A stretch of 58,947 bases of DNA from an uncultured Alphaproteobacteria bacterium (GCA_902589475.1 CACITD010000009.1:1-58947), one strand, 5' to 3'; counted from the stretch's first letter, positions 36,922 through 46,384 are shown. Program-made: numbers and translations. Notes: generated from the letters alone by a model not told the origin.

Positions 36922-38262
36922 CTAGTCCTTTCCTTTGTCGCTGAAGTTTAGGTTTGCTCCTAAGGACTTCATTGTTTCTACGAAACCTGGAAAACTAGTA
37001 TTAATTGTGGTGCCATTATCTATTATAATCGGATTTTTGGCTTTTAGACCCAATGTCAAGAACGACATTGCTATTCTATGATCTAGTTGAGTTTGGATAC
37101 GGGCACCTCCTTCAATTTGACCGCCAGTTCCATGGACGGTTAAGCTGTCAGAAGTTTCTTCTACCGTTATGCCGCAGGCTTTAAGCCCATTGGCCATCGC
37201 GGCTAATCTATCACTTTCTTTTACACGCAGCTCTTGTAATCCTAGCATTCTAGTGGTTCCAGACGCACACGCAGCCGCTACTGCTAGAATTGGATATTCG
37301 TCTATCATTCTAGGTGCGATGCTGGCTGGGACCGTCATCCCCTTAAGTTTGCTAGTCTCGACTACAATATCCGCTATTGGCTCACCCACCCCATCGTATT
37401 TTTGTATCAATTCGGTTTTTGCTCCCATTTCATTCAAAATTTCAAATAACCCGAAACGCAAGGGATTAATTCCAACATTTTTAATTTTGATACGCGAATC
37501 TTCAGCTAAGATGCCTGCAACCATTGGAAATGCGGCAGACGAAGGATCGCCAGGAACGACTATATCTTGTCCCGTTAGTTCACTTTCGCCCTTTAAAGTG
37601 ATTATATTTTGAGACTTTTCGTCAGTTTCGATGCTTATCTCTGACCCAAATTGTTTGAGCATTCTTTCTGTATGGTCGCGCGTTGGCGTGGACTCTCGTA
37701 CAATAGTTTTTCCCGGAGTATTGAGACCAGCTAATAAGATTGCCGATTTTACTTGAGCCGAAGCTACCGGAAGTAAGTAGTCTATGGGTTGTAAAGTCTG
37801 GGGCCCAATACAAGCTAATGGAAGAAGACCCCCCGTCCTAGACATAAAGTTTGCGCCCATCATTTCCAGTGGCTTTAGTACTCTTGCCATTGGGCGACGC
37901 GAAAGAGACTCATCGCCACTAAAAAAAGAAGTTATTGGATTGCTCGCAGCTACCCCAAGCAGTAAACGCACTCCCGTTCCAGAGTTTCCTAGGTCAAGTA
38001 CTTTGTTAGGTTCATCTAAACCACCAACCCCAAGTCCGTAAATATGCCATTTGTTATCAGCTTTTTTTTCAATTTCAGCACCGAAGGCCTGCATAGCTGA
38101 AATAGTAGCTAAAATATCTTGGCTTTCTAAAAGACCGTCTACTGTTGTTTCACCAATGCTTAGCGCGCCAAGTATGATAGAGCGATGTGAAATAGACTTA
38201 TCACCGGCTATTGTTATGGACCCGGTTAGGTTAGTCGATAGATTAGCTGTGATGCTGGTCAC
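36922..38262 (-). CDS. aroA: 3-phosphoshikimate 1-carboxyvinyltransferase (EPSP synthase)
   Basis: Joins shikimate 3-phosphate and PEP in the shikimate pathway; the target of glyphosate. The 446-residue protein has GDKSISHRS at residues 20-28, LGNSGTGVRL at 91-100, SAQVK at 168-172, and RDHTE at 195-199. The set G-D-K, S-A-Q-x-K and R-x-H-x-E marks the so-called class II enzymes, but the fourth class II motif reads NPLR instead of NxTR, and the glyphosate-site Gly is kept (Gly95). It is divergent from the TIGR02300 gene. Confidence 0.96.
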   Translation of the reverse strand: MTSITANLSTNLTGSITIAGDKSISHRSIILGALSIGETTVDGLLESQDILATISAMQAFGAEIEKKADNKWHIYGLGVGGLDEPNKVLDLGNSGTGVRLLLGVAASNPITSFFSGDESLSRRPMARVLKPLEMMGANFMSRTGGLLPLACIGPQTLQPIDYLLPVASAQVKSAILLAGLNTPGKTIVRESTPTRDHTERMLKQFGSEISIETDEKSQNIITLKGESELTGQDIVVPGDPSSAAFPMVAGILAEDSRIKIKNVGINPLRFGLFEILNEMGAKTELIQKYDGVGEPIADIVVETSKLKGMTVPASIAPRMIDEYPILAVAAACASGTTRMLGLQELRVKESDRLAAMANGLKACGITVEETSDSLTVHGTGGQIEGGARIQTQLDHRIAMSFLTLGLKAKNPIIIDNGTTINTSFPGFVETMKSLGANLNFSDKGKD

Positions 38263-38422
38263 AAAAAACTCCTATTTTCAATAATCTAATACTAGCATGA
38301 AATCACATTTCGATGTAGAACGACGAGCAGTAATTTTATAAGGGGTCTCTAACATAAAGTTAGAAGACTGTCTGGCGAAATTTTAAAGTCACTGTGAAAT
38401 TGTAGAAATATCTGTTTTCACT

Positions 38423-38451
38423 TTGACAATACCTTCTAATGGCGGTATTCC
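38423..38451 (+). promoter_or_regulatory. sigma-70-type promoter of the TIGR02300 gene
   Basis: A perfect -35 box TTGACA (38423-38428) and the -10-like TATTCC (38446-38451) are separated by exactly 17 bases. Transcription would begin about 35 bases before the start codon, leaving room for the GGAGG site. Confidence 0.6.
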
Positions 38452-38493
38452 CGCGAACGATGGAATTTGAAAGAATTTTGTGGAGGACTGAAT

Positions 38494-38844
38494 TTGGCGA
38501 TTAAAGAACGGGGCGTGAAGAGAAACTGCCAGGCGTGCGGAGCGGCTTTTTATGACTTGCTTAACGATCCAATAATCTGTCCAAAGTGTGGGAGCGAGTA
38601 TGACCCAGAGGCAATATTAAAAAGTCGCAAAACCCGGCTTCCTGCTGAGGAAGCAGGGGAAAAGATTGAGAACGAAGATGCCGGCGTGACTGAGGAGGAT
38701 GATATCGCTGGGGTGGAGCTAGATGATGACGAGGATGTTATCCTTCCTGACGTCAATGACGAGGAACAGGATGTCAGTGTTGTGGAAGACGAGCCGATAA
38801 TCTCGGATGAAGACGTGGAAGATGAGTTAATTGATGATGATTAA
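38494..38844 (+). CDS. TIGR02300-family zinc-knuckle acidic protein
   Basis: An alphaproteobacterial protein of unknown function, 116 residues. The N-terminal zinc motif has Cys12/Cys15 (CQACGAAFYDL) and Cys29/Cys32 (CPKCG), exactly as in the family. The second half is almost all Asp and Glu and probably unstructured. I start it at TTG 38494: GGAGG lies seven bases upstream, and the resulting start MAIKERGVKR matches the usual family N-terminus. The upstream TTG 38467 would put the GGAGG inside the gene. Confidence 0.88.
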   Translation: MAIKERGVKRNCQACGAAFYDLLNDPIICPKCGSEYDPEAILKSRKTRLPAEEAGEKIENEDAGVTEEDDIAGVELDDDEDVILPDVNDEEQDVSVVEDEPIISDEDVEDELIDDD

Positions 38845-38930
38845 ACGAGGTAATAGTATTCAATAAGCTAACTTAAAAAGTTTAAAGCAATAAAAAATTT
38901 GAATTAATTATTTTTTTATTATTTTATCGT

Positions 38931-39007
<77 letters not shown>

Positions 39008-39063
39008 AAACTTTAAAGCGAGTCCCTTCCCCGCCCAGATATAAGTTGGCGAAAATATGAGTT

Positions 39064-39078
39064 ACTTCCTACGGAAGT
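39064..39078 (+). promoter_or_regulatory. hairpin covering the ribosome binding site of the GldF-like gene
   Basis: ACTTCC-TAC-GGAAGT is a perfect 6 bp stem with a 3-base loop. Its right arm contains the only Shine-Dalgarno-like stretch (GGAAG), ten bases before the ATG at 39088. A fold in the mRNA could therefore lower translation. This is inferred from sequence only. Confidence 0.35.
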
Positions 39079-39087
39079 GAAATAATC

Positions 39088-39819
39088 ATGCGGAACATTT
39101 TTGTAATAACCAGCAGAGAACTTTTTAGTTACTTTGGCTCCTCACTTGGATATATTCTAGCCGCTATCTTCGTCGCTATGTCGGCTGGTCTTACCTTCTA
39201 TTTTGGGCATTTTTTTGATCGTGGCGTTGCCGATCTAAAAGCATTTTTTCAATACCATCCGTGGCTGCACCTCCTACTTATGCCAGCTTTAGGTATGAGG
39301 CTATGGGCAGAAGAAATTAAATTAGGAACTTTCGAATTTCTTATTTGTCTACCTGTGAAGGTAATAGAGGTTGTAGTGGGAAAATTCTTAGCGGCGTGGG
39401 TATACTCGGGGTTGGTTTTAGTTTTAACATTCCCATTGTGGATTACAGTAAATCTCACGGGAAATCCCGATAATGGTGTCATATTTGCAACCTATGGCGC
39501 TAGTTGGTTAGTGGCAGGTGGATTTTTAGCATTAAGTGCTTGTGCTTCTGCTATGACAAGCAATCAAGCTGTTGCATTTGTAATTGCTGTTACGATGTGT
39601 TTCTTGTCAATGATGACTGGCGTTGAGTTAATACAAGGCTCTTTTCATGGGTGGGCGCCAGAATGGCTTACTGAAACGGTTAGCCAATTGAGCACAATGT
39701 CGCATTTTAACGAAATTTCGAAAGGGGTTATTGATTTTAGAAATTTCCTCTATTTTTTCTCACTTATTACATTGGGTCTCTTGATTAACAGTTTAATAAT
39801 CGAAATTAAAAAGGCTTAG
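39088..39819 (+). CDS. GldF/NosY-like ABC-2 transporter permease
   Basis: A 243-residue inner-membrane protein with six hydrophobic segments, starting with TSRELFSYFGSSLGYI and including the RLWAEEIKLGTFEFLICLPV region typical of ABC-2 permeases related to GldF and NosY. It would be the channel subunit of an ABC system with the GldG-like and DUF4340 proteins that follow 11 bases later. The ATPase that normally precedes it is missing: a TIGR02300 gene and a tRNA lie there instead. The transported compound is unknown; gliding itself is unlikely here. Confidence 0.85.
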   Translation: MRNIFVITSRELFSYFGSSLGYILAAIFVAMSAGLTFYFGHFFDRGVADLKAFFQYHPWLHLLLMPALGMRLWAEEIKLGTFEFLICLPVKVIEVVVGKFLAAWVYSGLVLVLTFPLWITVNLTGNPDNGVIFATYGASWLVAGGFLALSACASAMTSNQAVAFVIAVTMCFLSMMTGVELIQGSFHGWAPEWLTETVSQLSTMSHFNEISKGVIDFRNFLYFFSLITLGLLINSLIIEIKKA

Positions 39820-39830
39820 TTCTTGGGATT

Positions 39831-41720
39831 ATGCATCATAGTTCGAAACATAATAAGTTCTTCGGATACTTGAACATCGTATTTCTTCTCGTGCTATTTG
39901 TGTCTGTTAACATCTGGGGCGGTCGCTTATTTAACTCCGTACAGTTGGATTTGACTGAAGATAAAATTTTTTCCATCTCCGGGGCTACAACTGAGGTTTT
40001 GGAAAGTATTAAAGAACCAATTCGACTTAGTTTTTACACGTCTGAGAATTTAAGTCTTTTAGGACCTGATTATATAAGTCTAATGCTTCGAATAGAGGGG
40101 CTTTTAGAAACATATAAACTCGTGGCTGGCTCTAATCTAATAATTGAACGTATCGTGCCAAAGCCGTTCTCGCCAGAAGAGGACCAAGCTGTTTCCGATG
40201 GAATACATGCTATTCCAGATGTGCTTGGCAATAGCCAGATTTTCTTTGGTTTAACTGGACATAATAGTACTAACGGTTTTTACACTATACCTCACTTTGC
40301 ACCTGAGCAAAATAACTTGATAGAATACGAACTCACGAGATTAATTTATGACTTGGAAAACACAAAAAAGCGAACCGTCGCAATTTATGGCGACCTACCT
40401 ATTTCCGGAGATAAAACGCAACGGGTACCCCCTTGGACAATACTGGAGACAATAAAGCGCTTTTTTTCGGTCCAAATTTTATTTGGGGACGTGCAGCGCT
40501 TCAGCAGTAACATAGATGTTTTGGTCTTAATGGAACCAGGTGAACTTTCAAAGACGACGCTATACGCTATTGATCAATTTATTCTGAGGGGTGGAAGAGT
40601 TCTAGCATTCTTGGATCCATTTAATGAAACGCTTGATGTTTCGCAAAATAGTCAACCTTCGGTTCCTAGATCGCGAGGGCTCGATAATTTTACTAAATTA
40701 TTAAGCGTATGGGGGATCGAAATTCCGAAAAGGACAGTGGTTGGTGATCTGGGCGGCGCTATTAACGTGCAAATGACCAGAAATGATAGAATTTTAGCTA
40801 CAAAATATCCCGTTTGGTTTGATGTAAAAGAGGGTGGCTTTGTGAGCGACGAGGTTATTACCAGTGGTTTGTCTCGGATCAGCCTAAGATCTGCAGGATA
40901 TATAAAGCATTCTCCCCAGCAATCTTTGAAATTTCAACCAATATTGTTGGCGAGCAGAGAATCTGGTTTTATAGACGTATCAAAGATCGAATACGCTCCC
41001 AACCCTGTTGAAATTCTAGCAAACTTGCAACAAACAACGGAGCAAAAGGTATTAATGGCCAGACTGTCTGGCGCCTTTAAAACAGCGTTTCCCGATGGAG
41101 CGCCAGTAGCAAACGTCAACAGCGAAAATAATTTGCCGCATCTAAATAACAGTGTACAACCCAGCGCTGTGCTTTTAGTGGCTGACGCTGATCTTTTGGC
41201 AGACGAAGCATGGCTGGAAAATAAAAATCTAGGGGGGCAAACATTAAAGGTCCCACTCGCAAATAATGGGAACCTTGTTGTGAACGCGCTTGAGCAATTG
41301 GTAGGCACATCTTCTATGATAGGACTTCGGGGAAAAGGGACGTTGAAAAGACGCTTTACTTTGCTTGATAAATTGGAAAAAGAAGCGGAGATCAAATACC
41401 GTAAGAAAGAAAACATATTACTTACAAAAATTGAAGATGGGAAAAAATTTATCGAACAAATTCAGAGAACAGAAATAAAGCAAGGCGTTGTTTACTCTCA
41501 AGAACAGCAAATGGAGTTGGAGAGAAAGAGGAACGAGATGATCGAGGCCAGAAAAGAGTTGCGAGATGTACAATTTTCGGCCAAAGAAAACATTACCGAG
41601 CTAAAAAATAAAATTATTTTTTATAATATTTGGTCAGTGCCGATTTTACTTTTGCTATTAATTTTTGGCCTAAACCTTGCGCGAGTGATTAGTTGGCGCA
41701 AGTCTTTTGGGGAAAGTTGA
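39831..41720 (+). CDS. GldG-like ABC-system auxiliary protein
   Basis: A 629-residue protein with one N-terminal membrane segment (about residues 12-32), a large outer domain, a coiled-coil stretch rich in Glu and Lys near residues 505-595, and one C-terminal membrane segment (IWSVPILLLLLIFGLNLA). LDLTEDKIFSIS after the first segment is the hallmark of the family (DUF4350/GldG type). It is translated with its neighbours: the stop overlaps the DUF4340 start by one base. Function is unknown outside Bacteroidota gliding. Confidence 0.85.
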   Translation: MHHSSKHNKFFGYLNIVFLLVLFVSVNIWGGRLFNSVQLDLTEDKIFSISGATTEVLESIKEPIRLSFYTSENLSLLGPDYISLMLRIEGLLETYKLVAGSNLIIERIVPKPFSPEEDQAVSDGIHAIPDVLGNSQIFFGLTGHNSTNGFYTIPHFAPEQNNLIEYELTRLIYDLENTKKRTVAIYGDLPISGDKTQRVPPWTILETIKRFFSVQILFGDVQRFSSNIDVLVLMEPGELSKTTLYAIDQFILRGGRVLAFLDPFNETLDVSQNSQPSVPRSRGLDNFTKLLSVWGIEIPKRTVVGDLGGAINVQMTRNDRILATKYPVWFDVKEGGFVSDEVITSGLSRISLRSAGYIKHSPQQSLKFQPILLASRESGFIDVSKIEYAPNPVEILANLQQTTEQKVLMARLSGAFKTAFPDGAPVANVNSENNLPHLNNSVQPSAVLLVADADLLADEAWLENKNLGGQTLKVPLANNGNLVVNALEQLVGTSSMIGLRGKGTLKRRFTLLDKLEKEAEIKYRKKENILLTKIEDGKKFIEQIQRTEIKQGVVYSQEQQMELERKRNEMIEARKELRDVQFSAKENITELKNKIIFYNIWSVPILLLLLIFGLNLARVISWRKSFGES

Positions 41721-42754
41721 TGAGGCCCAACCCTTCATTAATTCTGTTTTTGCTAGCAGTTTTCTCCACAACGGGTGCTCTATACTCTATCAATATTTCA
41801 GAAGATTATCAGCGTACAACAGCTAATGACGTGCAAGTTTTCCCACGTTTGAATGCTAAGCCAGAGGCTGCAAAAGTTCTAGTTATAGAAACGGGGGGGC
41901 TCAAATTAAAATTTAAGCAAAACAAGGACTCTGTTTGGGTCGCCGAAGATAAATTCAAATATCCTGCGTCGTCCAAACTTATACAAAAAGTCATTAGTCA
42001 ACTTGCGGATATGCGTAAAATTGCTGTAAAGACTAGAATGCCATCTAGATTTAATCAAATTGGCGTTGAGCCTTATCAGCAAGCGGATGCAAATTCCGTT
42101 TTTGTAAAGCTGCAAGCCGCCGATGGAGAAATATTGGCTGAAAGCATATTTGGTGCACAATTTAGACGGAATAATATTGGCGTTGCTGAAGGAACTTTCA
42201 TCCGGCACCCAAAAGAGCAGCAAGCCTGGTTGGCAAGTGGAAGTATAGATATCCCAAGTGATTTGCTATCTTGGTTGGATACGCGAATTCTAAACATCGA
42301 GTCAAACGAAATAAAAAAGATAAAACTTTGGGACAAACTGGGTCGTACGGCGGTGATGGTGAGATCAAATGATGGCGGCCGATTTATTTACCAAAATCGA
42401 GATGGCATCGGATATTTAGATCGGGAAATAGCTAAAAACCTGTTTGAAAGCTTAACCAAATTAAGTTTTGTCGATGTGTTGCCACGGAAAATCTCTGAAA
42501 AGTGGCAATCTATTTTAGATTTCGAAGTTGAAGCATATTCGGGATCAAAGATAGCTGGGCAGTTATTTAGAGGTGATAGTCGAAAAATTTTACAGTTCTC
42601 AATTGAAGAAAACGCTCTCAAAAAGATTGCATTGCGAGGTCTAGCAGACACAATTGCCTACAGTGAGTTAAACAAGTGGAGTTATTTTATTCCATCGTGG
42701 CAAGCGGAAAGATTCCTAGAGGGGCTAAAGGTTATAGAGGGAGGCTTGCAATGA
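41720..42754 (+). CDS. DUF4340-domain protein
   Basis: A 344-residue protein with an N-terminal membrane anchor (LILFLLAVFSTTGALYSI) and repeated beta-rich units with W/F-containing strands (LKFKQNKDSVWVAED), as in DUF4340 proteins that follow gldF and gldG in many genomes. ATG 41720 forms a TGATG overlap with the previous stop, with GGGGA six bases upstream, so the longer frame from 41693 is rejected. Its role in the complex is unknown. Confidence 0.82.
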   Translation: MRPNPSLILFLLAVFSTTGALYSINISEDYQRTTANDVQVFPRLNAKPEAAKVLVIETGGLKLKFKQNKDSVWVAEDKFKYPASSKLIQKVISQLADMRKIAVKTRMPSRFNQIGVEPYQQADANSVFVKLQAADGEILAESIFGAQFRRNNIGVAEGTFIRHPKEQQAWLASGSIDIPSDLLSWLDTRILNIESNEIKKIKLWDKLGRTAVMVRSNDGGRFIYQNRDGIGYLDREIAKNLFESLTKLSFVDVLPRKISEKWQSILDFEVEAYSGSKIAGQLFRGDSRKILQFSIEENALKKIALRGLADTIAYSELNKWSYFIPSWQAERFLEGLKVIEGGLQ

Positions 42755-42788
42755 TAAGAAGACTTAAATCTGCAGCCGGTTCGAAAAA

Positions 42789-43241
42789 ATGAAGAGCCCA
42801 ATGGAAATCGCATTATTCGAGGCAAAGAAAGCTGCTAGGGTTGGAGAAGTACCCATTGGCGCTGTTATAAGAGATGATGTGAATGCCACCATCCTAGTTT
42901 CCACGCATAACAAAGTAGAGCAACTTTTAGACCCAACAGCGCACGCCGAAATTCTTGCCATAAGAGAAGCAACTTCAGTTTTAGGGACCAAATTACTGTC
43001 TAATTGCACAATGTTTGTGACGCTAGAACCTTGTGCTATGTGTGCGCAAGCTATTTCCCTAGCAAAGTTAAAAAGGTTAATTTTTGGTGCTTATGATCCC
43101 AAGGGCGGAGGCGTCGAGCATGGAGGGCGAATATTTGATAGGGGTACATGCAACCATCGACCTGAAGTGATAGGAGGTTGCCATGAGACGGAGGCCAGTG
43201 AATTGCTAAGTTCATTTTTTCAACAGCTGCGTGAGCCCTAA
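42789..43241 (+). CDS. tadA: tRNA adenosine(34) deaminase TadA
   Basis: Deaminates A34 to inosine in tRNA-Arg(ACG), an essential step for reading CGN codons. The zinc site is complete: His52 and Glu54 in AHAEI, and Cys82 and Cys85 in EPCAMCA. The proton-shuttling Glu54 is kept. The C-terminus AYDPKGGGVEHGGRIF is typical of TadA. The length of 150 residues is normal. It lies 34 bases after the DUF4340 gene. Confidence 0.94.
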   Translation: MKSPMEIALFEAKKAARVGEVPIGAVIRDDVNATILVSTHNKVEQLLDPTAHAEILAIREATSVLGTKLLSNCTMFVTLEPCAMCAQAISLAKLKRLIFGAYDPKGGGVEHGGRIFDRGTCNHRPEVIGGCHETEASELLSSFFQQLREP

Positions 43242-43363
43242 AATTACTGTTGGAAAGAATGAAGGTAGTCGTAATCATAATTTCTTCGACCTGGACCTAC
43301 GTTTTTTTGCATGTTTTTTGGTGACGAGATTTAGTTGTACTAACACACTTCTAAGTTCTAAAT

Positions 43364-44221
43364 TTATTCATTTTCTAAGATGCGTTTTATCCACGCTGCC
43401 GTTTTGGCTAAACCTCCAAAAGGGTAAAAGTGAAATTGCTCTACTAAACAAGCCGGATCTTGCAACTTAGCAAAAGCTACACCCTCTATGATATAAAAAG
43501 GGTCTTGAGTAAAAACTAGTTTTGTAAGTTTCTTTGTTTGCCGAGTTAAAACTCGAATTGAGGGACCAATTCCAGACATTGTTGCAAACTTGATTAGAGT
43601 ATTTAAGGTTGCGGGTCCCGGAATGCCGATATGTATTGGTAATTTATTGCCGTCTTTACGTATATTTTTCTCCCAAGTTATGATCGAAGAGACCTCAAAA
43701 CAGAACTGCGTAGTAATGTAGGCTTCCATGTCTGAGTTTTTAGCCCAATTATTTTTGTCATTGATAGCTTTGGCTAACTTATCCTTGCTGATATCTGGTG
43801 ATCCTTCTGGATGACCTGCTACGCCAACTTTTCTTATTTGGTATTTCTCCAATAAGCCCGAATTTAGGATTTGTAGGCTGTCAGAAAACGGGCCGAGTGG
43901 TCGTGCAACACCTCCCGCGATCACTAGTACTTCACAGACGTTAGCTGTTGAGACTAATAGATCTAAAAATATCTCTAAAGCCTTGGTGTTTTCAAAGTTT
44001 CGAGCAACAATGTGCGGAACGGGATTAAATCCTTCTTCGTTCAACCTTTTGCAGACCTGTACAGTATCTCTTAAATTAGATCCTGCAAGAAATGTTACAT
44101 TTATGGATGTCCCAAGTGATAGATGCTCTTGAAAGTTGTCGACTTTGCTTGCGGAAGTTGGCGTCACTTCTGTCGAAAAACCATTTAGAAGTGAAGAAAT
44201 TTGTTTTAATGAAGCGGACAA
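43364..44221 (-). CDS. methylenetetrahydrofolate reductase-like (MetF family) protein
   Basis: A 285-residue TIM-barrel protein related to MetF, which reduces methylenetetrahydrofolate with FAD and NADH. The N-terminus has STEVTPTSASK, the family-like Glu, and GVAGHPEGSPD in the middle is a MetF hallmark. It is divergent: MetF usually ends with hFYTLN, while here the matching spot is HFYPFGG. It may belong to the branch used in demethylation of methylated compounds by marine alphaproteobacteria; the exact role is open. It stands alone, divergent from the thiolase gene. Confidence 0.82.
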   Translation of the reverse strand: MSASLKQISSLLNGFSTEVTPTSASKVDNFQEHLSLGTSINVTFLAGSNLRDTVQVCKRLNEEGFNPVPHIVARNFENTKALEIFLDLLVSTANVCEVLVIAGGVARPLGPFSDSLQILNSGLLEKYQIRKVGVAGHPEGSPDISKDKLAKAINDKNNWAKNSDMEAYITTQFCFEVSSIITWEKNIRKDGNKLPIHIGIPGPATLNTLIKFATMSGIGPSIRVLTRQTKKLTKLVFTQDPFYIIEGVAFAKLQDPACLVEQFHFYPFGGLAKTAAWIKRILENE

Positions 44222-44401
44222 GACAAATTCCTTAAAAAGGTTTACCAGTTACAAATAAAACTAGTATAAATTTTTATGGGTTGAAGGAGAATAACCTTTT
44301 TGAATTGGATCAAATTTTTTCAACAGCCGGCAGTAAAAAATTGCGGATATAGCTTATCATACAAAACAGATATTTCCCGCGCGCTTTATGGAGTTTAAAC
44401 G

Positions 44402-45592
44402 ATGAGCCAAGAAATAGTAATTGGTGGGGGCAAAAGAACGCCTTTTGGAGACTTTGGAAAATCACTTAGAGACATCCCATTGTCTCAACTTGCAACACAT
44501 GCTGCTCATGCTGCATTGATGGACGCCAAAGTAGAGCCCAACGACGTGGATCACCTCGTTTGGGGGAATGTTTTGCCTGTCGATCCAGATGGTTTTTACA
44601 CTGGGAGAGTAGCCGCCTTAAACGTGGGGATGCCAGAGGAAAGTTGTGCCCTGCAGGTAAATCGAGCTTGCGGATCTGGTACACAAGCGATTATTACGGC
44701 GGCTCAACAAATAATGACTGGGCATAGCAAAATCGCGCTGGCAGGAGGAGGCGAAAATTTCTCGCGTGGCGGGTTTGTTAATCAAAAAATGCGCTGGGGG
44801 GCTATAAGAGGTGCTCAACCATTTGAAGACTCGGTAGAGTGGGCTTATAACGACCCGTTTGGTCACGGTCTAATGGGGGTTACTGGCGAAAATTTGGCGG
44901 ATGACTTTCAATATCTCAGAGAAGATATGGATAAATGGGGAGAAATGAGCCAGCAAAGGGCTGGGGTGGCTATGAAATCAGGATTCTTGGCAAAACAAAT
45001 AGCGCCAATAGAAGTGGCTGAAGGCCGAAAAAATACGCGTTTAATGGCAGATGACGAATTTCCAAGACCCGATATTACTATCGAAAAATTAGCAAAGCTT
45101 AAACCAGTATTTCGCAAAGAAGGGCGGATCACTCCAGGTAATTCCAGTGGCGTAACGGATGGCGCGGCATTTGTGGTTATTGGCGATCGAGAAGCTTTTG
45201 AAAGGAAAGAAGTTAAACCGATAGTTAAGTTAGTGGACTGGACTATCGTTGGAGTTCCACCAAGAATTATGGGATGTGGACCAGTGCCGGCAATAAGAGC
45301 GCTTTGGGAAAAAAGGGGCTTGAAATCCTCGGATATAGATTACTATGAGATAAATGAGGCTTTCGCCGTGGTTAATTTGCATGCCGAGAGGGAATTAGGA
45401 GTGAGTAGATCGGTGACCAATCAATATGGCGGAGGAATTTCAATAGGTCATCCCCCAGGCGCTACAGGGGTTCGTATGGTTCTGACAGCAATGCATCACT
45501 TAATTGATACAGATCAGCAATATGCTGTAGTCAGTATGTGTATGGGAGCAGGCCAGGGTATGGCGGTGCTACTGGAGAATTTAAATAGATAA
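44402..45592 (+). CDS. thiolase-family acetyl-CoA acetyltransferase
   Basis: A 396-residue thiolase. The acyl-accepting Cys90 is in RACGSGTQA, the catalytic His in GHPPGATG and the second Cys in CMGAGQG. It either condenses two acetyl-CoA or cleaves 3-oxoacyl-CoA. A GGAG precedes the ATG. The short gap to the SDR gene suggests a shared operon, as for acetoacetyl-CoA metabolism or beta-oxidation, but the SDR is not an obvious PhaB. Confidence 0.93.
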   Translation: MSQEIVIGGGKRTPFGDFGKSLRDIPLSQLATHAAHAALMDAKVEPNDVDHLVWGNVLPVDPDGFYTGRVAALNVGMPEESCALQVNRACGSGTQAIITAAQQIMTGHSKIALAGGGENFSRGGFVNQKMRWGAIRGAQPFEDSVEWAYNDPFGHGLMGVTGENLADDFQYLREDMDKWGEMSQQRAGVAMKSGFLAKQIAPIEVAEGRKNTRLMADDEFPRPDITIEKLAKLKPVFRKEGRITPGNSSGVTDGAAFVVIGDREAFERKEVKPIVKLVDWTIVGVPPRIMGCGPVPAIRALWEKRGLKSSDIDYYEINEAFAVVNLHAERELGVSRSVTNQYGGGISIGHPPGATGVRMVLTAMHHLIDTDQQYAVVSMCMGAGQGMAVLLENLNR

Positions 45593-45625
45593 TTTCCTGC
45601 TATTTTGCGGCTCTAGGAGTATGAC

Positions 45626-46384
45626 TTGTTAAGCACAAATTCTTTGAAAGATAAAATTGCCATTATAACTGGTGCCTCACAAGGTTTAGGGAAACAATTT
45701 GCAACTCTAGTGGCAGCTAACGGTGCAAAAGTTGCTCTGGCTGCTAGGCAAGTGCCAAAACTTGAGGAGCTAAAAAATAAACTTGAAGAATGCGGTTCAG
45801 AGGTAATGGTTGTTGAGATGGATGTTTTAGATCAAGAAAGTATAACCCAGGGTGTAGCTGAAGTAGAAAGTAAATGGGCTATACCTGACATTTTAGTTAA
45901 TAATGCAGGCCTTGCGATCAATAAACCATTTCTTGATGTTGAGGAGAGCGAGTACGACAGAGTTCTAGATACTAACCTGAAGGGATGCTTCTTTTGTGCT
46001 CAGGCCGTTGCTAGAAGAATGGTTGAGAAGAAAAGCGGCTCTATAATTAATATATCATCAGTCCTGGGCACGCGGCCTATTGGCACGCTTACGACATATT
46101 GTGCATCAAAGGGTGGCCTTAACCAATTGACAGCTACAATGGCTCTGGAACTGGCGCGATACAATATCCGCGTTAACGCTATTGCGCCGGGCTATATTGA
46201 AACCCCTATGAATAGTGATTTTTTCAAATCTCCACCAGGCGAAGCATTGATCAACTCTGTTCCCCAACGTCGGTTGGGCCAAGTGCAAGATCTTGATGGG
46301 GTTCTACTTTTACTGGCGTCAGATGCATCTAATTTTGTAACCGGAACAGTTATGACCGTTGACGGTGGCTTTTCTATTCGGTGA
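45626..46384 (+). CDS. short-chain dehydrogenase/reductase (classical SDR)
   Basis: A 252-residue NAD(P)-dependent oxidoreductase with TGASQGLG near residue 15, NNAG at about 90, the catalytic Ser in NISSVLG and the YCASK dyad. The start is TTG 45626, six bases after AGGAG. TTG is rare, but the first strand begins only a few residues later and no ATG fits. It follows the thiolase by 33 bases. Its end overlaps the convergent alpha/beta hydrolase gene by 11 bases. The substrate is unknown. Confidence 0.92.
   Translation: MLSTNSLKDKIAIITGASQGLGKQFATLVAANGAKVALAARQVPKLEELKNKLEECGSEVMVVEMDVLDQESITQGVAEVESKWAIPDILVNNAGLAINKPFLDVEESEYDRVLDTNLKGCFFCAQAVARRMVEKKSGSIINISSVLGTRPIGTLTTYCASKGGLNQLTATMALELARYNIRVNAIAPGYIETPMNSDFFKSPPGEALINSVPQRRLGQVQDLDGVLLLLASDASNFVTGTVMTVDGGFSIR

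Noticed and set aside
43264-43308. Bulged hairpin with a T7 run after tadA that could be a terminator
   Set aside because: The stem (GGTAGTCG with CGAC and CCTAC) has a large bulge and long loop; too weak to call.
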